Assembly: GCF_016925615.1 (NCBI RefSeq)
Contig: NZ_CP070499.1
Location: 496,001 to 560,000, forward strand
DNA: 64,000 nucleotides
Source: Natronosporangium hydrolyticum
Lineage (GTDB): Bacteria > Actinomycetota > Actinomycetes > Mycobacteriales > Micromonosporaceae
Direction: 5' to 3'
This document shows, one piece after another, positions 52,155-60,645 of the stretch. The notes under the pieces are model-generated. The model searched no databases. It was given only the letters and a program-made list of their open reading frames with translations, and was not told the origin of the DNA. Position 1 is the first letter of the stretch. The number at the start of each line of letters is the position of its first letter. A program made the translations under genes and the position numbers.

Positions 52155-53090
52155 CTAACCGGTCGGGAGCTGCTCCAGGTGGGTGTCGAGCCAGGCCGCG
52201 AAGGTCAGCAGCCGCGGGTTCAACGACCGGGTACGGGTCACGTCCCGGACCTCGCAATACTCTTCGTTGGCGTCGCGTACGAACTGGAACATGTTGCCCA
52301 GGTCGTCGGCGCCCGGGAAGCCGAGCTTGCGGTACTCGTCGGGGCTGACCGGCTGGTACCGGACCGGGCGGCCGAGCGCGCCGGTGAACTCCGCCGCCAG
52401 CTCACCCCCGGTCAGATTGCCGCCGCTCACCCCGATCACCTGGTCGACCAGGGCCTGCTGGAAGATGCCGTACGCGCACCGTCCGATGTCTTCGGCGGCG
52501 ATGCCCGGCAGCCGCGCGCCATCCAGCGGCAGCGTCAACCTCAGCTCCCCGTCCGGGCCCGGCTGCGGGTGCATCCCCAGGTTGATGAAGTTCTCCCAGT
52601 AGAAGGACGTGCGCAGCCAGGTGGTCGGGCCGGTGAAGAGCGCGTCCGCTTCGCCCTTGGCGTCGTAGTGCGGCACCTTGAACCGGCCCTGCAGCGTCGG
52701 CATCCGGTCGTCGTCCAGCGGCACCCACCGCCGGGTGTCCTCGAAAGTTGACCAGATGGTGTGGGCCAGGCCAGTCTCGCGGGCCGCCTCCGCCAGCGCC
52801 GCCGCCTGCGCGATCTCCCGGTCGGCGGAGAAGTGCTCCCAGAAGTTCGTGACGCAGTATGCGCCGTACGCGCCGTCGAAGGCGCGCCGGAGACTCGCCG
52901 GGTCGTCCAGGTCGGCGGTGACCACGTCGGCGCCGCGGCCGGCCAACGCCTGCGCGTGGTCCGAGTCCGGGTGGCGGGTGATCGCGCGGACCGTGAACCC
53001 GCCCGCCGGGTCGGAGAGGATCGCGCGAGCGAGCCCGCCACCCTGCGCCCCGGTCGCGCCGACCACCGCGATGATCTTCTGCTCCTCCAT
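52155..53090 (-). CDS. NmrA-like NAD(P)-binding protein
   Basis: A 311-aa atypical SDR of the NmrA/HSCARG group: IIAVVGATGAQGGGLARAIL (Rossmann GxxGxxG), VVTADLDDPASLRRAFDGAY, and a central PHYDAKGEADALF. Members sense or bind NAD(P)(H) and are often redox regulators rather than enzymes. ATG 53090 was chosen for the AGG-type RBS and because it begins directly before the Rossmann strand; the longer frame runs into the neighbouring gene. It stands between the epsilon subunit gene and maf on the same strand. Confidence 0.82.
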   Translation of the reverse strand: MEEQKIIAVVGATGAQGGGLARAILSDPAGGFTVRAITRHPDSDHAQALAGRGADVVTADLDDPASLRRAFDGAYGAYCVTNFWEHFSADREIAQAAALAEAARETGLAHTIWSTFEDTRRWVPLDDDRMPTLQGRFKVPHYDAKGEADALFTGPTTWLRTSFYWENFINLGMHPQPGPDGELRLTLPLDGARLPGIAAEDIGRCAYGIFQQALVDQVIGVSGGNLTGGELAAEFTGALGRPVRYQPVSPDEYRKLGFPGADDLGNMFQFVRDANEEYCEVRDVTRTRSLNPRLLTFAAWLDTHLEQLPTG

Positions 53091-53127
53091 GGGCGGACCT
53101 CCCGATGAATAGCTCGGCGGGGCCTGC

Positions 53128-53364
53128 TCAGCGGGGCAGCGCCGAACCGCGCCACGCGTGCGCGCCACGGTCCGCCGGGCGAGCCCCGACGGTGGCCCCC
53201 GGTCGGCTGCTTCGTACCCACTGCGAGCCGGCCGAAACCGCCGGCGAGTCAGTCACCGCCGCCGCCCGGGCCCGTTGCCACAGCACCGCCGCCAGCGCGG
53301 CCAGCTCCTCGGCGGTCGGGGTGCCCTTTACCACCCGCACCAGCTGCTGCTGATCGTCGCCCAT
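53128..53364 (-). CDS. Acyl-CoA carboxylase epsilon subunit
   Basis: A 78-aa small protein: LVRVVKGTPTAEELAALAAV at residues ~8-27, a basic/Ala linker, and the C-terminal WRGSALPR. This is the pattern of actinobacterial AccE-type epsilon subunits that stabilise the alpha-beta carboxylase complex. ATG 53364 has a TAGCCT hexamer 7 nt upstream and no RBS, suggesting a leaderless mRNA. It is separated from the beta-subunit gene by two unrelated genes. Confidence 0.78.
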   Translation of the reverse strand: MGDDQQQLVRVVKGTPTAEELAALAAVLWQRARAAAVTDSPAVSAGSQWVRSSRPGATVGARPADRGAHAWRGSALPR

Positions 53365-53371
53365 GTGAGGG

Positions 53372-53377
53372 AGGCTA
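53372..53377 (-). promoter_or_regulatory. Putative -10 hexamer TAGCCT, leaderless start
   Basis: On the minus strand, 7 nt before ATG 53364 of the epsilon subunit. Confidence 0.45.
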
Positions 53378-53412
53378 CCCTCCGCCCTCGGCTTGTGGCA
53401 GGCTAGGCGCCC

Positions 53413-54153
53413 GTGAACAACCTCTCGGATCTGTTCGGCGACCTCGCTGATCAGCTGCTCGGCACCCAGCCGGCGCCACCGGCCATCCTGGTCATCCTCA
53501 CCGCCGCCGCCGCGCTGGCGGTGGTGGCCTTCCCGGTCACCTGGCGGCTGGCGCGCAACGGCATCACCATCGCCCACGAGGGCGGCCACGCGCTGGTGGC
53601 GGTGCTCGCCGGCCGGCGGTTGTCGGGGATCCGGTTGCATTCGGACACCTCCGGCCTGACCGTCTCCCGTGGCCGGCCCAGCGGGCCGGGCATGGTCTTC
53701 ACGCTGCTGGCGGGCTACATCACCCCGTCGCTGCTGGGGCTGGCCGGCGCCTGGCTGCTCAGCACGGAGCGGGTAAGCCTGCTGCTGTGGGCGTCGGTGG
53801 CGCTGCTGGTGGTGATGCTGCTCTGGATTCGCAACCTGTATGGCCTGCTGGCGGTGGTGCTCGCCGGCGCGGCGGTCTTCGCCGTCTCCTGGTACGCCGA
53901 ACCGCAGCTGCAGGCCGGGTTCGCGTACGCGTTCGTGTGGTTTCTGGTGATCGGCGGGGTGCGGCCGGTCGGGGAGCTGCAGGCGCGGCGCTGGCACCGG
54001 GGCTCGCCCGAGTCCGATGCCGATCAGCTCTCCCGGCTCACCTGGGTGCCCGGCATCATCTGGGTGGGGATCTTCGGGTTGGTGAACCTGGCGGCGCTGG
54101 CGCTCGCGCTGTGGCTGCTGCTGTGGCCTGCGCTCACCGAACTGACCGGCTGA
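53413..54153 (+). CDS. M50 family membrane metallopeptidase-like protein
   Basis: A 246-aa membrane protein with about six hydrophobic segments. The zinc motif is [15 protein letters not shown] (HExxH form) in the first part; the usual second ligand (NxxPxxxxDG) is not obvious, so activity is uncertain. The [16 protein letters not shown] segment is typical of the actinobacterial 'M50 family' relatives. Its 3' end overlaps the convergent Uma2 gene by 20 nt. Confidence 0.75.
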   Translation: MNNLSDLFGDLADQLLGTQPAPPAILVILTAAAALAVVAFPVTWRLARNGITIAHEGGHALVAVLAGRRLSGIRLHSDTSGLTVSRGRPSGPGMVFTLLAGYITPSLLGLAGAWLLSTERVSLLLWASVALLVVMLLWIRNLYGLLAVVLAGAAVFAVSWYAEPQLQAGFAYAFVWFLVIGGVRPVGELQARRWHRGSPESDADQLSRLTWVPGIIWVGIFGLVNLAALALALWLLLWPALTELTG

Positions 54154-54700
54154 GCGGCTCCGGATCGAGCACCAGCGGGAACGGCTCGGTCAGGCGCAGT
54201 GGGCCGGTGCCCGGCTTGGCGAGGCCGTGCTCAATGTAGTGCGCGCCGTCGAGCCGGAGCAGTCGCAGCGTCACCGCCGATGGCGATTCCTGCTCCGCGA
54301 GGAGATACCAGCCGATGCCGGCGGCGGCGTAGAGGTGGACCTTGAGCACCCGATCCGCCCCGGCGTTGCCCGGTGACACCACCTCGCAGATCAACCGGAC
54401 CTCATCGGCGGCCACGGTGGCCCCCTCGTCGTCGGTGGCGGCGACCACGACATCAGGGATAGCGATCCGGCCGGTCTGTAGCCGGACGTTAACCGCCTCG
54501 TAGACCGCCAGGCCCGCGGCGGCGGCTGCCTCGTCGAGCCGGTTGGCGAGCAGCCGGGAGAGGTGTTGGTGACGCTTGCTGGGGGCCGGGCTCACGATGA
54601 GGCTCCCGTCCAGCAGCTCGATCCGGTCCGGTGTGGCACCGATCCGGAAGTAGTCCTCTTCGGTCCACGGGCCGACGTGGTGCTCCAGCGCGACCGCCAT
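54134..54700 (-). CDS. Uma2 family endonuclease-like protein (DUF820)
   Basis: A 188-aa restriction-endonuclease-fold protein: [53 protein letters not shown] and [16 protein letters not shown] supply the PD-(D/E)xK acidic residues, and [18 protein letters not shown] follows as in the family. RBS AGGAGG upstream of ATG 54700. These genes are common in actinobacteria; physiological role unknown, sometimes linked to transposition or defence. Confidence 0.8.
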   Translation of the reverse strand: MAVALEHHVGPWTEEDYFRIGATPDRIELLDGSLIVSPAPSKRHQHLSRLLANRLDEAAAAAGLAVYEAVNVRLQTGRIAIPDVVVAATDDEGATVAADEVRLICEVVSPGNAGADRVLKVHLYAAAGIGWYLLAEQESPSAVTLRLLRLDGAHYIEHGLAKPGTGPLRLTEPFPLVLDPEPLSRSVR

Positions 54701-54768
54701 GGCGGCTCACCTCCTGTCATCAGCGTACTATCGCACCGTGACGCCAGCCGGCTGGTGATCGCGGCGAG

Positions 54769-56358
54769 CTAGAGCGGGATGTTGCCGTGCTTCTTCGGCG
54801 GCAATGTGTCCCGCTTGGTACGCAGCATCCGCAGCGCCTTGGTGATGTGCCGCCGGGTCGTCGACGGCGTGATCACCGCGTCCACGTAGCCACGCTCCGC
54901 AGCCAGGTACGGGTTGGCCAGCGTGTCCTCGTACTCGGTGATCTTCGCCGCGCGGGCCGCCGCCGGATCCTCGGCCGCGGCCAGCTCGCCGCGGTAGAGG
55001 ATGTTGACCGCGCCCTGTGCGCCCATCACCGCGATCTGCGCGGTCGGCCAGGCGAAGTTCATGTCCGCGCCGAGGTGCTTCGAGCCCATCACGTCGTACG
55101 CGCCGCCGTACGCCTTCCGGGTGATCACGGTGACCTTGGGGACGGTCGCCTCGGCGTAGGCGTAGAGCAGCTTGGCGCCGCGCCGGATGATCCCGTCCCA
55201 CTCCTGCGCGGTGCCGGGGAGGAAGCCCGGCACATCGACGAACGTGAGGATCGGGATGTTGAACGCATCGCAGGTCCGGACGAACCTGGCCGCCTTCTCG
55301 CTGGCGTCGATGTCGAGGGTGCCGGCGAGGTGCATCGGCTGGTTCGCCACCACCCCCACCGAGCGACCGTCGACCCGGCCGAAGCCGATCACCATGTTGG
55401 CCGCGAACAGCGGCTGGACCTCGCAGAAGTCCTCGTCGTCCAGGACCGTCTCCACCACCGTACGGATGTCGTACGGCTGGCTGGTGGAGTCGGGGATCAG
55501 GGTGTCCAGCCGGGAATCCGCCTCGGTGATCTCCTCGTCGTCGCCGGCCGGTTCGAAGACCGGCGGCTCGTCGAGATTGTTGCTGGGCAGGAACGACAGC
55601 AGGTTCTTCACCCAGTCGATCGCGTCCGCCTCGTCGCTGGCGAGGTAGTGCGCGTTGCCCGAGCGGGTGTTGTGGGTGCGGGCGCCGCCGAGCTCCTCGA
55701 AGCCGATGTCTTCGCCGGTGACGGTCTTGATCACGTCCGGTCCGGTGATGAACATGTGGCTGGTCTGGTCCACCATCACCGTGAAGTCGGTGATCGCCGG
55801 TGAGTAGACCGCACCGCCGGCGCACGGGCCCATCACCAGGCTGATCTGCGGGATGACGCCGGAGGCCCGGGTGTTGCGGAAGAAGATCTCGCCGTACCGG
55901 CCGAGCGCGACCACGCCCTCCTGGATCCGGGCGCCGCCGGAGTCGTTGATCCCGATGATCGGCCGGCCGGTCTTCATCGCCAGATCCATCACCTTGAGGA
56001 TCTTCTCGCCGTACACCTCGCCGAGCGAGCCGCCGAAGACGGTGAAGTCCTGGGAGAAGACCGCCACCGGCCGACCGTCGATGGTGCCGTGTCCGGTGAC
56101 GACACCGTCGCCGTACGGGCGGGTGGCGTCGAGGCCGAAGTTGGTGGATCGGTGGCGGGCGAACTCGTCCAACTCGACGAAGGAGTCGGGGTCGAGGAGC
56201 AGCTCGATCCGCTCGCGGGCGGTCTGCTTGCCGCGGGCGTGCTGCTTCTCGACGGCGCGGGCGGAGCCGGCGTGCACCGCCGCCTCGATCCGCTGCTGTA
56301 GGTCGGCCAGTTTGCCGGCGGTGGTGTGGATGTCGGGCTCGGTCTGTGGCGCGGTCAC
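54769..56358 (-). CDS. Acyl-CoA carboxylase beta subunit (carboxyltransferase)
   Basis: A 529-aa carboxyltransferase of acetyl-/propionyl-CoA carboxylase (AccD/PccB type). It transfers CO2 from biotin to the acyl-CoA. Crotonase-fold halves are seen with [35 protein letters not shown] (oxyanion-hole glycines) and [35 protein letters not shown] in the second half. The C-terminus [10 protein letters not shown] is typical. GTG start with TACCAT 6 nt upstream. Confidence 0.92.
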   Translation of the reverse strand: MTAPQTEPDIHTTAGKLADLQQRIEAAVHAGSARAVEKQHARGKQTARERIELLLDPDSFVELDEFARHRSTNFGLDATRPYGDGVVTGHGTIDGRPVAVFSQDFTVFGGSLGEVYGEKILKVMDLAMKTGRPIIGINDSGGARIQEGVVALGRYGEIFFRNTRASGVIPQISLVMGPCAGGAVYSPAITDFTVMVDQTSHMFITGPDVIKTVTGEDIGFEELGGARTHNTRSGNAHYLASDEADAIDWVKNLLSFLPSNNLDEPPVFEPAGDDEEITEADSRLDTLIPDSTSQPYDIRTVVETVLDDEDFCEVQPLFAANMVIGFGRVDGRSVGVVANQPMHLAGTLDIDASEKAARFVRTCDAFNIPILTFVDVPGFLPGTAQEWDGIIRRGAKLLYAYAEATVPKVTVITRKAYGGAYDVMGSKHLGADMNFAWPTAQIAVMGAQGAVNILYRGELAAAEDPAAARAAKITEYEDTLANPYLAAERGYVDAVITPSTTRRHITKALRMLRTKRDTLPPKKHGNIPL

Positions 56359-56364
56359 GGGTGG

Positions 56365-56370
56365 ATGGTA
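56365..56370 (-). promoter_or_regulatory. Putative -10 hexamer TACCAT, leaderless start
   Basis: On the minus strand, 6 nt before GTG 56358 of the beta subunit. Confidence 0.45.
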
Positions 56371-56460
56371 TCCATCATCGGCACCGCCGCCGCGACCCCG
56401 ATCGCGGACCGGTGCGTCTCGTCGCGTTTCGTGGCTTAAGTCCAGATCGTTGATCAGGGC

Positions 56461-57048
56461 ATGCTCTTCTTCGGCCTGGCCCTGCTCATCGGCGGTGTCG
56501 TGGTGCTCTACCGGTACCGGGTCGAGATCGTTGACCTGCTACTCCGGCCGCTCGTACCGGCCTGGCTGCGGCGGCTGCTGGTACCGGTCGGGGCGTGGCT
56601 GCGGCGGGTGGCGGCGTGGGCGCGGCCGGTGGCGGCTCGGCTTGGTCCGTATCTGGAACCGCTGCGTCCGTGGCACGACCGGCTGGTGGGGCTCCAGCGA
56701 CGACTGGCGTCGCTGCTGGGATTGCCGCGACGATTGGCGTCGCTGGCGCGGGTGGTGGGCTGGCTGCGCCGGCCGCCGTGGCCGTGGCGGCGGGCGGCGG
56801 GGCGGGGTGGTGGCGCCCACTCGCCGCGGGCCGCCGCGCCCGGCCGGGTACGCCGGCCGTTGGTCGGCGGCCGGGGGGTTACCGCGGGCCGGCGGGTGGC
56901 CGGGCGGGGTAGCGGCCGGCGGGTGTACACCCCGCCCCGCCCCGCCCCGGGCGCGGACGGGACGCTGGTGCGCTGGGTCCCCGGGCGGGCGGCGGTGCCG
57001 TCGCACGCCGACGCGGTCGAGGCTCGGCACCGGCGCGACGACGACTAG
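56461..57048 (+). CDS. Hypothetical membrane-anchored basic protein
   Basis: A 195-aa protein with one N-terminal hydrophobic segment ([20 protein letters not shown]) followed by an extremely Arg/Gly/Pro/Trp-rich body without recognisable domain. No family is identified and coding is supported mainly by the length of the frame and the membrane segment. The last 16 bp including the TAG stop (57033-57048) are exactly duplicated at 57049-57064, a recent slippage event. Confidence 0.5.
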   Translation: MLFFGLALLIGGVVVLYRYRVEIVDLLLRPLVPAWLRRLLVPVGAWLRRVAAWARPVAARLGPYLEPLRPWHDRLVGLQRRLASLLGLPRRLASLARVVGWLRRPPWPWRRAAGRGGGAHSPRAAAPGRVRRPLVGGRGVTAGRRVAGRGSGRRVYTPPRPAPGADGTLVRWVPGRAAVPSHADAVEARHRRDDD

Positions 57049-57139
57049 GCGCGACGACGACTAGGCCGGCGCGGTCCGGGCCGGTCGGGCGCGCGCGGCG
57101 GTCAGCTCGGTGCTGACCTGGCGGCGGGGCCTGGGCGGG

Positions 57140-57145
57140 TACCGT
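57140..57145 (+). promoter_or_regulatory. Putative -10 hexamer TACCGT, leaderless start
   Basis: 6 nt before GTG 57152 of the biotin ligase gene; supports this start over an upstream ATG. Confidence 0.4.
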
Positions 57146-57151
57146 CACCGG

Positions 57152-58006
57152 GTGATCGGGGATCAGAGCGCCGACCCGGCCGGCGAGCCGGCCACCAGCC
57201 CGCGGCCCGAACGGCCGGCGCTGCCCAGCGCGCTGCGGGCGGAGGTGCTCGCTGCCGACCGGCTCTGGACCGAGGTGACGATCGTCGGCGAGACCGGGTC
57301 CACCAACGCCGATGCCGCCGCGGCGGCGCGGCGCGGTGTACCGGCGGGCCTGGTGGTGATCGCCGAGTACCAGCGCGCCGGCCGGGGGCGGGCGGGCCGC
57401 GGCTGGTCCTCCCCGCCGCGGGCCGGATTGGCCCTGAGCGTGCTGCTCCGGCCGGCGGTGCCGGCTTCGCACTGGGGGTGGTTGCCGCTGCTGGCGGGGG
57501 TGGCGCTCGCCGAGTCGACGGGTCGGCTCGGCGCGGTCCCGGCCCGCTTGAAGTGGCCGAACGATCTGCTGATCGACGGCCGGAAGGCGGCGGGTGTGCT
57601 GGCCGAGGTGGCCGCCGGGGCGGTGGTGGTGGGGATCGGCCTCAACGTCACCAACCAGGCCGACGAGCTGCCGCCCCACACGCCCCCCGCCACCTCGCTG
57701 GCGCTCGCCGGCGCCGACACCCTCGACCGTCCGGAGCTGCTGCGGGGCTTGCTGGACCGGTTCGCGTACTGGTACCACCGGTGGTGTCGGGCCGGAGGCG
57801 ACGCCGAGCAGTGTGGCCTGCGGCCGGCCTACCGTCAGCTCTGCGCCACGCTCAGCCAGCCGGTTCGGGTCCAGCTGCCCGACGGCGGGGAGCTGACCGG
57901 GCACGCCGCCGATATCGATCCGGCCGGCCGGTTGGTGCTGCGCGACGCGGCCGGTGCCACGCAGCGGCTCGCCGCTGGCGACGTCACCCACCTGCGCCCC
58001 GGCTGA
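57152..58006 (+). CDS. birA: Biotin--[acetyl-CoA carboxylase] ligase
   Basis: A 284-aa biotin protein ligase without N-terminal DNA-binding domain (class I). It attaches biotin to the AMKM lysine of the carboxylase alpha subunit encoded nearby. ETGSTNADAAAAAR, EYQRAGRGRAGRGWSSPP (biotinyl-AMP loop), KWPNDLLIDGRKAAGVL and GIGLNVTNQ are all present. The C-terminal SH3-like domain includes DGGELTGHAADIDPAGRL. Followed by a long hairpin. Confidence 0.92.
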   Translation: MIGDQSADPAGEPATSPRPERPALPSALRAEVLAADRLWTEVTIVGETGSTNADAAAAARRGVPAGLVVIAEYQRAGRGRAGRGWSSPPRAGLALSVLLRPAVPASHWGWLPLLAGVALAESTGRLGAVPARLKWPNDLLIDGRKAAGVLAEVAAGAVVVGIGLNVTNQADELPPHTPPATSLALAGADTLDRPELLRGLLDRFAYWYHRWCRAGGDAEQCGLRPAYRQLCATLSQPVRVQLPDGGELTGHAADIDPAGRLVLRDAAGATQRLAAGDVTHLRPG

Positions 58007-58017
58007 GCCGGCGTACC

Positions 58018-58082
58018 AAGATCAAGTGCCCTGAAGCTGTACGACACGCAGCGCGTCGTACAGCCTCAGGGCACTTGATCTT
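58018..58082. terminator. Long hairpin, probable terminator after birA
   Basis: Arms 58018-58045 and 58055-58082 pair over 28 bp with one mismatch and a 9-nt loop, ending TT. It starts 12 bp after the birA stop. The arm begins AAGATCAAG; compare the GATCAAG in the hairpin at 1632. Confidence 0.7.
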
Positions 58083-58117
58083 CTGATAGGTCTAGTGCGC
58101 GGATGGCGGGGGAGGGT

Positions 58118-58123
58118 TACGCT
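58118..58123 (+). promoter_or_regulatory. Putative -10 hexamer TACGCT, leaderless start
   Basis: 6 nt before GTG 58130; decides that start over ATG 58103. Confidence 0.45.
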
Positions 58124-58129
58124 GTCGCC

Positions 58130-58687
58130 GTGGCGTTCCCGGAGAACATTCTCACCGAAGACGAAAAAGTCGTGATGCACCTGCATCCACACTGGCGCGA
58201 GATGGTGCGGCCAGTGTTCGTCTTCCTACTCGGCGTCGCGGTGGTCGCGGCGGCCTGGTGGTTCCTGCCGGAGGATGGCGCGGGCGAGATCGGGCTCTAC
58301 GTGATCGGCGGCCTGGCGATCATCGCGGTGCTCTGGTTGTCGGTCTGGCCATGGATCGTGTGGCGCACCACCCACTACGTCTTCACCAACGAGCGGGTGG
58401 TGCTCCAGTTCGGCATCTTCCACCGGGAGCGCCGGGACATCCCGCTGCACCGGGTCAACAACCACACGATGAACCAGACCCTGGTGGATCGGTTCTTCCG
58501 GTGCGGCACCCTGATAATCGAGTCGGCCGGGCAGGACGGCACCACCGAACTCAAGGACATGCCGAAGGTCCACCGGGTGCAGACCCTGCTCTACGAGCTG
58601 GTCGACTCCGACCGGGACCGGCACTCACTGGGCGACCAGCAGTTCCGGGAGATCCTGGAAGGGCTGAACGACGGCAAGCAGCAGTAA
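58130..58687 (+). CDS. PH-domain membrane protein (bacterial PH, YdbS/YdbT-like)
   Basis: A 185-aa protein. After AFPENILTEDEKVVMHLHPH it has two hydrophobic segments (~25-75: VFVFLLGVAVVAAAWWFLP and GGLAIIAVLWLSVWPWIVW) and then a PH-like domain with TTHYVFTNERVVLQFGIF, RRDIPLHRVNNHTMNQTL and GTLIIESAGQDG. Typical of actinobacterial PH-domain membrane proteins of unknown role, often with cell-envelope genes. GTG 58130 preferred; ATG 58103 would add nine residues. Confidence 0.82.
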   Translation: MAFPENILTEDEKVVMHLHPHWREMVRPVFVFLLGVAVVAAAWWFLPEDGAGEIGLYVIGGLAIIAVLWLSVWPWIVWRTTHYVFTNERVVLQFGIFHRERRDIPLHRVNNHTMNQTLVDRFFRCGTLIIESAGQDGTTELKDMPKVHRVQTLLYELVDSDRDRHSLGDQQFREILEGLNDGKQQ

Positions 58688-58700
58688 CCGCCGGCCGCGG

Positions 58701-59228
58701 CTACCCGCGGCGGTGGAACCAACCCCGAAACTGGATACGTAGCACCGGCTCCGAGTGACCGGCGGCGGTCAGCCGGGTCATCACCGCCCGGAGGGTGACG
58801 GTGCCGCAGTCCGGCTTGGCCCGCGATGGTGCGCGGTCGACCACCTCCAGCTCGGTCGAGAGCTCGTCACCGGCGTGGACCGGGGCGAGCCAGCGCAGCT
58901 CCTCCACCCCCGGCGAGGCCGCGGCGGCCGCCCGGGAGAGTAGACCGTCGACGTACGCCCGCATGAACAGGCTGGCGGTGAAGAATCCGCTGGCGATCAG
59001 TTCGCCGTACTCGCTGTCGGCGGCGAGCTCCTCGGAGGCGTGGTACCACTGCGGGTCGTACCGCTGCGCGAAGGCGAGCATCTCGGCCCCGTCGATCTCG
59101 GTCGTGCCGAGGTCGAACCGGCGGCCGGGCACCAGATCTTCCCAGTAGAGGTCGGCGGTGTCGCCGGTGCCCGAGCGGGCGCCGAGCGACGGGTCGTGGC
59201 ACAGGTCGGGGGAGGTGGGACTCGTCAT
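58701..59228 (-). CDS. MaoC-family hot-dog dehydratase-like protein
   Basis: A 175-aa single hot-dog domain: LYWEDLVPGRRFDLGTTEID, AEMLAFAQRYDPQWYH (the FA..YDPQ..H hydratase-2 motif with catalytic Asp/His), GELIASGFFTASLFMR and ELSTELEVVDRAPSRAKP. Such proteins hydrate enoyl-CoA thioesters or act as uncharacterised fatty-acyl enzymes. It is coupled with the upstream GtrA gene by a 4-nt overlap (ATGA). Confidence 0.82.
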   Translation of the reverse strand: MTSPTSPDLCHDPSLGARSGTGDTADLYWEDLVPGRRFDLGTTEIDGAEMLAFAQRYDPQWYHASEELAADSEYGELIASGFFTASLFMRAYVDGLLSRAAAAASPGVEELRWLAPVHAGDELSTELEVVDRAPSRAKPDCGTVTLRAVMTRLTAAGHSEPVLRIQFRGWFHRRG

Positions 59229-59761
59229 TGTTGTGGGCTCGCAAACGCTTCGGTGGGTGGCCCGGGGGCGGTGCTGGCCGCCGGCTCCGGAGGGACGGCG
59301 CCGTCGCTGGTCGGCGGGGCCGAGGTCGGGCTCTCCGGCCGGCCAGCGAAGACGAAGGTGCGGTAGGTGTAGAACCGGAAGACCGTGCCCAGCGCCAACC
59401 CGAGCGCCTTGGCGAGGTTGAGCGCGAGCAGGCTGGTCATGCCGAAGCCGTACTTGAACAGGCCCATCACTGCCAGCTCGATCAGCAGCGCGGCCGCGTT
59501 GAACGCGAAGAAGAGGACATACTCGCGCGGGATCTTCGAGGTCTTGCGGTGCCGGAAGGTCCAGCTGCGGTTCATCAGGTACGAGGTGGTGGTGGCGAAC
59601 GCGGTGGCGACCAGATTCGCCTTGAGCTCGCTGCCGGCGAAGATCGCGATGACCAGGGCATTGAAGACGATGAAGTTAATGGCGACGTTGGTGGCGCCGA
59701 CGATGCCGAACCGCCACATCTCTCCGATCAGGCTTCGCCACCGTCGATACCAGCCACGCAT
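59225..59761 (-). CDS. GtrA family membrane protein (copy 1)
   Basis: A 178-aa protein with four transmembrane segments; FGIVGATNVAINFIVFNALV and TSYLMNRSWTFRHRK are the GtrA hallmarks, then FFAFNAAALLIELAVMGLFK and TVFRFYTYRTFVF. GtrA proteins help move or present polyprenyl-phosphate-linked sugars for surface glycan or teichoic-acid modification. The C-terminal tail is Pro/Ala-rich. It abuts the next GtrA gene. Confidence 0.88.
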   Translation of the reverse strand: MRGWYRRWRSLIGEMWRFGIVGATNVAINFIVFNALVIAIFAGSELKANLVATAFATTTSYLMNRSWTFRHRKTSKIPREYVLFFAFNAAALLIELAVMGLFKYGFGMTSLLALNLAKALGLALGTVFRFYTYRTFVFAGRPESPTSAPPTSDGAVPPEPAASTAPGPPTEAFASPQQ

Positions 59762-60292
59762 CTACGCCACTTTACGCCACTGCGGCGAACGCTTGTCCGG
59801 GCTGGCCTTCGTGGCCGCCGCGTCGGTGCTCTCGCCGGGGTGGGCTGCGGGCGTGGGCTCGCGGAAGACAAACGTGCGGTAGGACCAGAACCGGAAGATG
59901 GTCGCGGCCACGAGCCCCACCACGTTTGCGGCGATGACGTCGGCGAGCGGGGTCTGGAAGGCCGGCCAGATCGCGCCGAGGCCGTAGTGGCTGGCGCCGA
60001 GGATCGCCAACGAGATAGCGAGCCCGATGCCGTTGAACGTGAAATAGAGCACATACTCGCGGGTGAGCCCGGAGCGGGCCCGGTGTCGCCAGGTCCAGAA
60101 CCGGTTACCGATGAACGCGACGGTGGCGGCGACTGCGGTGGCGATGGTCTTCGCCACCAGCGACTCCATGGTGAGCACGAGGATCACGAAGATGCCGGTG
60201 TCGACCGCGTACGCCACCGCGCCGACGACACCGAACTTCCCCATCTCGTGGACCAGGCCGCGGAAACGTTCGGAGAGACGCGTCAGCCACAC
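59762..60292 (-). CDS. GtrA family membrane protein (copy 2)
   Basis: A 176-aa GtrA homologue: MGKFGVVGAVAYAVDTGIFV, TVAFIGNRFWTWRHR, EYVLYFTFNGIGLAISLAIL and ATIFRFWSYRTFVFR give four membrane segments. GTG 60292 (WLTRLSERF) is chosen because TACGCT lies 6 nt upstream; an ATG at 60316 would add eight residues. It is the first gene of a GtrA-GtrA-MaoC operon, the stop and the next ATG being adjacent. Confidence 0.86.
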   Translation of the reverse strand: MWLTRLSERFRGLVHEMGKFGVVGAVAYAVDTGIFVILVLTMESLVAKTIATAVAATVAFIGNRFWTWRHRARSGLTREYVLYFTFNGIGLAISLAILGASHYGLGAIWPAFQTPLADVIAANVVGLVAATIFRFWSYRTFVFREPTPAAHPGESTDAAATKASPDKRSPQWRKVA

Positions 60293-60298
60293 CCGGCG

Positions 60299-60304
60299 AG
60301 CGTA
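60299..60304 (-). promoter_or_regulatory. Putative -10 hexamer TACGCT, leaderless start
   Basis: On the minus strand, 6 nt before GTG 60292. Confidence 0.4.
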
Positions 60305-60511
60305 CCGTGGCGGCACCTGGCTGAGCGCAGGAACGCCGCGCCCGGCCGGCGACGGTCAGAGCCGTCCGGGCCGCTTCATTGAATGCGAGATTTAGTCCGA
60401 TATTCCCGATACGCTGGGCCGGCCAGCGTGATCCGGTGCGGGCCGGAGATTCTGCGTTCAAGTGGTGAGTTCGGCGGTGGTTTTTGCTCAACTGGGCGCG
60501 TTACCAGCAGC

Positions 60512-60529
60512 TTGTGCAGTTCTTCACAA
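60512..60529. promoter_or_regulatory. Rex-operator-like site upstream of PEP carboxykinase
   Basis: TTGTGCA-GTTC-TTCACAA matches the Rex consensus TTGTGAA-N4-TTCACAA at 13 of 14 specified positions. Rex represses redox-linked genes and is released by NADH. The site is 117 bp upstream of the PEPCK start. The rest of the 353-bp gap between the GtrA and PEPCK genes shows no gene. Confidence 0.45.
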
Positions 60530-60645
60530 GATCAGGGCGTGTCCAATCCCACATTCTGGGTCTAGGCTGTGCAACAAACCCCCTTACAGCCGCCGCGGCG
60601 GGCGACGGCGTATTGGGTTTGAGGCGATCAATGAGGAGAGCTGCC

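Noticed and set aside
60484-60645. N-terminal extension of PEP carboxykinase
   Set aside because: The upstream in-frame residues are unlike the family and cover the Rex-like site; ATG 60646 has a good RBS.
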